A DNA stretch of 32,835 nucleotides from an uncultured archaeon. Its GTDB lineage: Archaea > Halobacteriota > Methanosarcinia > Methanosarcinales > Methanoperedenaceae. Position 1 is the stretch's first letter. Each line of letters opens with the position of its first letter. Of the stretch, positions 23,094-30,000 are shown one piece after another. Location of the stretch: the NCBI GenBank assembly GCA_902386255.1, contig CABMII010000097.1, positions 1 through 32,835 on the forward strand, written 5' to 3'. A model generated the notes under the pieces. That model was not told the DNA's origin. It saw only the letters and a list, made by a program, of their open reading frames with translations, and did no database searches. The translations under genes and the position numbers were made by a program.

Positions 23094-24572
23094 ATGAACA
23101 TCCTCGTAGTAACAGGGAAACTGGCAGAGAATGCTGTAAGAAAGTCAGTACAGGATGAAGCAGATGTCCTTGTACTGGATATAGAGGTTGCGGCTTTTGT
23201 TACCCCTGCACTTCTGCGCCGCTTTTTACCAGAGAATAAATATGAACTGATTCTCATTCCAGGCTTAGCCTCAGGCGATTTTTCAGGACTTGAAAAAGAG
23301 TTCAACACGCAAATAAGACTCGGGTCAAAACATGCAGTCGACCTTGATTTTGTTCTTTCCTTTGCAGACATCATCGCTTTTTCCAAAAAAATCCCGGCGT
23401 GTGAGCTGCTGTTAGAAAAAAGGCGAAGCAGCGCATTTGAAAAGATAATCGAAATTGAAGAAAGGTCAGTTTCGCCTTTAACATTGAAAGGAGTAAAACT
23501 TGGCGGGGATTCCCGCATGAAAGTGATGGCTGAAATAGTGGATGCCGGGCATTTGACCCGGAGCGAGATTAGTAATAAAATCTCCTATTATGTCGAAAGG
23601 GGAGCCGATATCATTGACCTTGGGATTTCACTTGACACCGCGCCGGAAAAAGTGAGGGAGGCAGTCGAAACTGCAAAATCGATGACAGATGCCCCTTTAA
23701 GCATAGATACTCTTGACCCCGTGCTAATCAATACGGCTCTTGATTCCGGGATAGATATTGTTCTCAGTGTAAATTCAGAAAATATAAGTGAAATAAAAGA
23801 TAATATCGTTCAGAATTCCGCTGCTGCCGTAATAATTCCAGATTGTGTTGAGGATTTGGAGAGTTTATTTAAAAACATTGAATCCGCCCAGAATTCAGGC
23901 ATCAGGCAGATAATCGCCGACCCTGTGCTTGAACCTGCGGGGCACGGTCTTGTGGAATCCATTAACAGGTATTACGAGTTCAGGGAACGCGACAGGGAAA
24001 CGCCGCTTTTCTTTGGCATCGGCAATGTTACGGAACTTATAGATGCCGATTCGATAGGGGTTAATGCCATGCTATCGGGCGTTGCCATGGAGCTTTCCGC
24101 CAGCATCCTGTTCACGCCCGAATTCAGCTCAAAAGCCCATGACAGCGTGTCCGAATTGAAAACCGCCTCTATGATGATGATGCTTGCAAGAGAAAGGGGA
24201 AGCGCCCCGAAAGACCTGGGGATTGATATGCTTGCGATAAAAGAGAAAAGAAGGCGGGAGTTCGGTCTGCTTCCTGAAAAAGCGATAGAAGCAGAAGGGA
24301 GCGGGAAATGGCCTCTTGACCCGGCAGGCTGTTTTAAAATCGGGGTAACAGAGGACGAATACCGCAACGGAAAAGTCCACCCGGGAAAAATCGTGGCAAA
24401 GCATAATGATAATTCAATCGCAGGAGAGACGGCAAAGGATGTTCTTGACACAATCATAAGGCTTGGGCTTGTTTCACGCATTGACCATGCAGGTTATCTT
24501 GGAAGAGAACTAATGAAAGCCGAACTTGCCCTGAAATTCAAGAGGAGCTATTCACAGGATGACAAATTTTGA
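23094..24572 (+). CDS. dihydropteroate synthase-like protein (archaeal, methanopterin-associated)
   Basis: A 492-residue protein in three parts. An N-terminal domain of about 140 residues (MNILVVTGKLAENAVRKS, then DVLVLDIEVAAFVTP) is specific to archaeal homologues. Residues about 150-370 are a pterin-binding TIM barrel: KVMAEIVDAG, the YYVERGADIIDLGIS segment matching the DHPS 'GA.IID.G' motif, APLSIDTLDPV with its conserved Asp, and IADPVLEPAGHG. The C-terminal 90 residues resemble DUF4346 (GKWPLDPAGCFKI). Relatives in methanogens are annotated as dihydropteroate synthase-related and are thought to act in tetrahydromethanopterin synthesis; the exact reaction is not known from sequence. It starts one base after marC and overlaps cofH by 14 bases. 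Confidence 0.87.
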   Translation: MNILVVTGKLAENAVRKSVQDEADVLVLDIEVAAFVTPALLRRFLPENKYELILIPGLASGDFSGLEKEFNTQIRLGSKHAVDLDFVLSFADIIAFSKKIPACELLLEKRRSSAFEKIIEIEERSVSPLTLKGVKLGGDSRMKVMAEIVDAGHLTRSEISNKISYYVERGADIIDLGISLDTAPEKVREAVETAKSMTDAPLSIDTLDPVLINTALDSGIDIVLSVNSENISEIKDNIVQNSAAAVIIPDCVEDLESLFKNIESAQNSGIRQIIADPVLEPAGHGLVESINRYYEFRERDRETPLFFGIGNVTELIDADSIGVNAMLSGVAMELSASILFTPEFSSKAHDSVSELKTASMMMMLARERGSAPKDLGIDMLAIKEKRRREFGLLPEKAIEAEGSGKWPLDPAGCFKIGVTEDEYRNGKVHPGKIVAKHNDNSIAGETAKDVLDTIIRLGLVSRIDHAGYLGRELMKAELALKFKRSYSQDDKF

Positions 24573-25662
24573 AATAATAAAAAATTTCTCGGATAATGAT
24601 GCCATTTCCGAAATCCTCAGCCGCGCCCTTGATAATGAACCAATTGGACTTCAAGAGGGCGTTGAGCTGCTCGAATGCAATAATCTTAACCTTCTGGGCG
24701 CAGCAGCGGACGAGTTGAGAAAACAAAGCGCCGGAGAGCTTGTTACTTTCGTGGTTGACCGGAATATAAATTATACCAATATATGCTCTTCAAAATGCAA
24801 ATTCTGTGCATTCTTCAGGGAACCTGACGCAAAGGATGCATACGTGCTGGCAATCGATGAAATTCTTGCAAAAATCGATGAGGCGGTCAGGCTCGGAGCG
24901 ACACAGATTCTACTGCAGGGCGGGCTGAATCCCGACATCACGATCGATTACTATGAAGAAATGCTGAAGCAGGTAAAAAACAGGTTTAATGTCCAGATGC
25001 ATGCTTTCTCGCCGCCTGAAATAGTGCATATCTCGAAGTTATATGGCGCAAGCATTGAGGAAACGATTTCACGCCTTCATGATGCGGGCCTTGATTCAAT
25101 ACCCGGCGGAGGGGCTGAAATATTGGACGACCGCGTGCGAAAGAGTGTATCTCCGAATAAAATAGGATGGAAACAGTGGCAGGAGGTCATGCTGGCTGCC
25201 CATTCGCTCGGTATCCCGACCACTGCGACCATGGTATTCGGGCATGCCGAGACTCTAAAAGAGCGGGTGAAACACATACTTCGCGTGCGTGAAATGCAGC
25301 AAAAATATAATGGATTCACCGCATTTATCCCGTGGAGTTTCCAGTCAGAGAACACGCAATTGAGCGGGACTTCAACAGGAGTGGATTACCTGAAAATGGT
25401 CGCAGTGTCGCGCATTCTTCTAAATGGCTATATTAAAAACATACAGGCTTCATGGGTTACGCAGGGTTTATCAGTCGCCCAGGTTGCGTTAAATTATGGG
25501 GCTAACGACCTCGGGGGAACGATGATAGAGGAGAACGTTGTCAGGGCCGCAGGAGTGCCTTTTCACAGCAAGAGCATAGATGAGTTTGTGCATATTGCGA
25601 AAAAAATGGGGCGCCCTGTTGCTAAACGGGACACGCTATATAACATTCTGGAGCGGTATTAG
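24559..25662 (+). CDS. cofH: FO synthase subunit 2 (CofH)
   Basis: A 367-residue radical SAM enzyme. The CxxxCxxC cluster motif is Cys76, Cys80 and Cys83 in NICSSKCKFCAF, which gives the family aromatic after the last Cys. Further marks are GATQILLQGGLNPDI, the MHAFSPPEIVHIS strand, SIPGGGAEILDDRVR and FIPWSFQSENT, all typical of CofH/MqnE-type enzymes, and the short spacing and GGTMIEENVVRAAG end match CofH. CofH joins 4-hydroxyphenyl-type radical from tyrosine to 5-amino-6-ribitylaminouracil, and CofG then closes the ring to give FO, the F420 chromophore. CofG is not in this window. The gene overlaps the DHPS-like gene by 14 bases and is followed at two bases by the aminotransferase. Confidence 0.92.
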   Translation: MTNFEIIKNFSDNDAISEILSRALDNEPIGLQEGVELLECNNLNLLGAAADELRKQSAGELVTFVVDRNINYTNICSSKCKFCAFFREPDAKDAYVLAIDEILAKIDEAVRLGATQILLQGGLNPDITIDYYEEMLKQVKNRFNVQMHAFSPPEIVHISKLYGASIEETISRLHDAGLDSIPGGGAEILDDRVRKSVSPNKIGWKQWQEVMLAAHSLGIPTTATMVFGHAETLKERVKHILRVREMQQKYNGFTAFIPWSFQSENTQLSGTSTGVDYLKMVAVSRILLNGYIKNIQASWVTQGLSVAQVALNYGANDLGGTMIEENVVRAAGVPFHSKSIDEFVHIAKKMGRPVAKRDTLYNILERY

Positions 25663-25664
25663 TA

Positions 25665-26807
25665 ATGTTCTGCCGGAAATCCGAAAAAATCCCTCCGTTC
25701 CACGTAATGGAAGTTCTTGAACGAGCTATCGAACTTGAGCGCGCAGGCAAAAACATAATCCATCTTGAGATTGGCGAGCCTGATTTCCCCACGGCGCCGC
25801 ACATCTGCGAGGCGGCGTTAAATGCGCTGAAGGGCGGGGAAACAAAATACACGCACAGCCTGGGTCTGCCGGAACTGCGGGAAGCTGTGGCTGAATATTA
25901 CAACCGGAAGTTCAGACTTGAAATAAATCCAGGGCAGGTGGTCATTACATCAGGAACCAGCCCCGCGCTGCTTTTGCTTTTCATGGGGTTGCTTGACCCG
26001 GGCGATGAAGTGGTGATGTCGAATCCATATTATGCCTGTTACCCCAACTTTGTGGAATACCTTGGAGGGAAACCCGTATTTGCATATACTCATGAGGAAG
26101 AAGGTTTCGGGATGGAGCCTGAGGCGGTTTCGGGCGCAATGACTTCAATCTCAAAAGCCATATTGATAAATTCACCCTGCAATCCCACGGGTCATGTAAT
26201 GTCTCCCGAAACCATGAAAGGCATAGCAGAAATCGCCGGCACCGTTCCTATCATCTCGGATGAGATATACCAGGGCCTGATATACAAAGGCAAAGACCAC
26301 TCCGTCCTTGAATATACGGATAATGCTTTTGTATTGAACGGCTTTTCAAAACTGTACGCAATGACAGGCTGGAGGCTTGGATATCTTATCGCCCCGGCAG
26401 AATATATGAGACCGCTCCAGAAGCTGCAGCAGAATTTTTTTATCTGCGCCAATAGTTTTGTCCAGCATGCGGGAATTGCGGCGCTTCGGGGGCCGCAGGA
26501 GCATGTAAAGGAGATGGTCGCCACGTATGACATGAGGAGGCGATACATCCTGAAGCGTCTTTCGGATATTGGATTCGGTATAAAAAGCGAACCTGAAGGA
26601 GCCTATTACGTTCTTGCAAACGCCAGGGAGTTCGGTTCTGATTCGCTTTTGCTCGGCAGGCGCATCCTTGAAGAGGCAGGCGTGGCAGTAACGCCGGGAA
26701 TCGATTTCGGCGACGGGGCGCAAGGGTATATTCGGTTCTCGTATGCCAGCAGCCTTGAAAATATCAAAGAAGGTCTTGACAGGATAGAGAAGCATCTCAA
26801 TAATTAA
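25665..26807 (+). CDS. class I/II PLP-dependent aminotransferase
   Basis: A 380-residue fold-type I aminotransferase. Landmarks are LEIGEPDFPTAPHI near residue 34, TSGTSPALLLLF near 95, SPCNPTGHV with the cofactor-contacting Asn173, ISDEIYQGL with Asp199 and Tyr202, and the Schiff-base Lys229 in NGFSKLYAMTGWRLGY. This is the aspartate/alanine/tyrosine-aminotransferase-like subgroup common in archaea; the amino-acid preference cannot be told from sequence. The start at 25665 follows the cofH stop by two bases, so it is the last gene of the MarC-DHPS-CofH transcript. A role in supplying tyrosine for FO synthesis is possible but unproven. The internal Met15 (HVMEVLER) is an alternative start. 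Confidence 0.92.
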   Translation: MFCRKSEKIPPFHVMEVLERAIELERAGKNIIHLEIGEPDFPTAPHICEAALNALKGGETKYTHSLGLPELREAVAEYYNRKFRLEINPGQVVITSGTSPALLLLFMGLLDPGDEVVMSNPYYACYPNFVEYLGGKPVFAYTHEEEGFGMEPEAVSGAMTSISKAILINSPCNPTGHVMSPETMKGIAEIAGTVPIISDEIYQGLIYKGKDHSVLEYTDNAFVLNGFSKLYAMTGWRLGYLIAPAEYMRPLQKLQQNFFICANSFVQHAGIAALRGPQEHVKEMVATYDMRRRYILKRLSDIGFGIKSEPEGAYYVLANAREFGSDSLLLGRRILEEAGVAVTPGIDFGDGAQGYIRFSYASSLENIKEGLDRIEKHLNN

Positions 26808-26819
26808 GTGTATTAAAAG

Positions 26820-26836
26820 AAAAAGGTGTACTTTTT
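26820..26836 (+). terminator. AAAAAG-CTTTTT hairpin with T run
   Basis: AAAAAG, a five-base loop GTGTA, and CTTTTT form a short stem directly after the aminotransferase stop, and the descending arm supplies the T tract favoured by archaeal RNA polymerase. It would end the marC-cofH operon. Confidence 0.4.
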
Positions 26837-26893
26837 AATCCACACAATATAATTATTTATCTGGATAAATATACCCAATATACCAAAACTATA

Positions 26894-26904
26894 TTATATA
26901 TTAC
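26894..26904 (+). promoter_or_regulatory. TATA box candidate for the giant cytochrome gene
   Basis: TTATATATTAC lies in a strongly AT-rich block (26840-26935). It predicts transcription start near 26925 and a leader of about 85 bases before the ATG at 27012. The long leader could hold a control element; I see no riboswitch fold in it. Confidence 0.45.
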
Positions 26905-27011
26905 TTACTAACTTTGTAAAAAACGAATTGATTAATTGGATAGTACATCGATTGATGGTGCTTGGGACATAGAAAACAAATGGTGACATCAGTTGCTATT
27001 GAAATGGTAGT

Positions 27012-30000
27012 ATGGCTATTAAAATGAATGAAGGTCACTGTAAAAAGTGGATAAGGCGGGCAAGGCCGGTTGTAGTTTTGATTGTATTTGGTGCAGTCTT
27101 TTTTTCAGCAGCTCCTGCGGTAAATGCCGCCATGTCTCAACAAACGTTGAGATGTGATTCTGGCACTTCCATTGGTGTTGATACAACTAATTTTACATGC
27201 AGTACGGCTTCCACTCCTTATGACATAGGATTACTCATGAATACAACAGCCGGGACCAGCACTGTTATTCGAATAGCAACGGCTGGAAATGGACCATGGG
27301 TTTATGCTTATTTTATAAACAACACGGCATTTTCAGTTCCTACAAGGGTCACTGCGTATTCGGCTTCAATTCCTTTGAGGATAACAACAGCTGGTAGAAC
27401 AGATAAAGGATGGTATGAATTAGGATATTATGATCCAAATGGAGTTGCAGGTAATATGCCAGGTAATTTTGTTGGCTTATTCAATTCAACTGTGGCAACA
27501 ACTACCTCAGCGACCCAAACATCATTTGCAATATCATTTAGCGGTCAATCAGCAGTTATACCAGCCAATCGCAAATTGGCAATCAGGGTATGGATGAACG
27601 TCTCGGGTGCAACTGACAGGCCGTATTATTATTCATTCAGTACGGCAGCTAACTCTAATAGTTCATTCTTTGTTGACATTGTTCCCCTTCCAGGTTATAA
27701 CATCTCAGGCTATGTAACCAACAAGACCGGCGGCCAGCCCCTCAGCGGCGCTACAGTCCAGACCAACACAAGCCTGAACACAACCACGAACGCTACCGGT
27801 TTCTATAATTTCACGGGATTATTCAATGGGACATATGTCATTAATGCAACTCTCACAGGTTATTCTGTAAATTCGACATACGTAACAATTAACGGCGCTA
27901 ATAATAATACTGCAAATATATCACTTTCGCCTCTGCCGACTTATCAATTATCAGGCTACGTTACCAATGCTTCAAACGGACAGGCGATAACCGGAGCCAC
28001 GGTTACAACGAACACAGGACTTTCTGCCAACACAGACGGCACGGGCTACTATAGTTTTACTGTGGGCAACGGCACTTATATCATAACAGCCAGCAAGTCG
28101 GGCTATAATGATAATTCAACCACGCAAACAATAAACGGAAGCGCTGCAAGCAATGTTAATATTCTGCTTTTGCCCATCCCTCCGTCAATCGGTGGAAAAA
28201 TACTGATTGCAACGAACAGGTTCATAATTCTGGACGACATCAATTCAACAGGCGCAAGCGCAGACACAGCGTCAGGCTTTACCCTTCCGAACAGGAATTG
28301 GGGAACAAATAACTGGAAAGATATGAATACCCGCATAAATGTCACAGCGCTTTTTATAGATGACAATGGTTTTCCTGTATCAGGAAAAGTTATAAACTTC
28401 ACTTTATATTTCCCCAATTCAACGGCTTTAACCACTGTCAGCGACACCACAAATGCATATGGGTTAGCCAACTTCAGCTATGACATGAATGATAAAGATT
28501 ATTATGGAAAATGGCGTGTCAAGGCAGCTAACGGAAATCTTGGAGACAACGCAACCTTCATTTACAACTGGTGGGGTTGCACCTTCGCATCAGGCACATG
28601 CACAGGTCATAACTCTCAATCCCTCCCTACCGCCGTGACTGCTAACTCACCATATCTATCCGGCAGGGATACAACCACATCTCGAAATAATAACCACAAC
28701 GCTGCGACCACTAATTGCACGGAATGCCATCAATCATTCGATGGTTTGCCGGGTGGCAGCAATTCAGATGTGAACCATACAAGTTTTGCTTCAGACGTGC
28801 ATCACAATATACGGTGCGACAATGCTAATTGCCATGGCAGTTACACTGCTCACAACACAAATCAACTTATTAACTCCTGCTACAACGCAGGCTGCCATGG
28901 GAATGGCTCAGCATGGGACAGGAAAGACCTCTCGAACAAATCCACGCTGGACCGGTCAGATGTCAATACCGCGGTGAGCATTTATTCTTATAACAATGGT
29001 TCCTCTTTCAATGCAACCTTCCACACTCCCAACTCTACCGTGCCCTGTATCATCTGTCACGGACCCATGCACAACATAACCAAACCTGATGAATCCCAGC
29101 GGTTCATAAGAAACAACAATACTGAAGATTCCCAGTGCACAACCTGCCACTCAACATATACTGAGCACAATTCAAGCAATACAACATCGGGCGGCGTAAA
29201 CTGCACTCTCTGTCATAGCGACGATGTGCATTACATACAGGTGTTTGCGCAGAATGCAACGTATATAACCTTAAATAAAAATAATCCAAATCCAGCAAGA
29301 GGCGACTGCGCCAACTGCCACCAGAACACTACGTTCTTAACCGCTCTTAAGAACCAGACCAGGACAGGAAATTACGCAGGCAGGTACCCGCCACAGATTC
29401 CAAAACCCCTAAACCACAGCATTGATTCAATGAGCGGTGCCTTGTGGAATGGCACTCAAGTACGCTACTGGGACAACACGAGCCAGTTGAGCGCATGCAA
29501 TTATTGCCACGGATCAACACTTCACACCACTTCGGCGCTGGGCAGCATAAGCAATGTTAAAGGAACAAATAATTTGAACCAGATATTTACAAGCAGCACG
29601 TGGTGCGCCAACTGCCATTACAAGAATGCGCCCGATTACGGAGGGAACCTGTTCTCACCACAGCCGCCTGAAGTGTTAAACCAGAGCGGGCTTGTCCCGG
29701 CAATTTCCAGGAATGGCACTGCTTTCTACAACCATTCAAGTGTAGTTTCCTCAAGCTATGATGATGCTACGTGCAAGGGCTGCCATGATAACAACCTGAA
29801 TGCAGGGGCAACGTCTCTCAACTTTAGCCATAATGTAGGTAGAGGGCAGGCAGGAGGGGCCAACTGTACAAATTGCCACAATGCCGGAGGCTCAGCCGGT
29901 GCAGGAAAACTTGTTAACATCAGTGCAATGAACGATGTAAACGCCATCCACAGCGGCCTGAACAGCGGAGCCACTACAAGCCTGCCTGCAGAGAACAAGA

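Noticed and set aside
26905-27011. A riboswitch in the long leader of the cytochrome gene
   Set aside because: I could not find paired segments matching any known class; the leader is mostly AT-rich and unstructured by eye.
28590-28625. A further haem site at the first Cys pair before the array (CTFASGTCTGH)
   Set aside because: The second Cys is not followed directly by His, so it does not fit CxnCH; it may be a structural disulfide.
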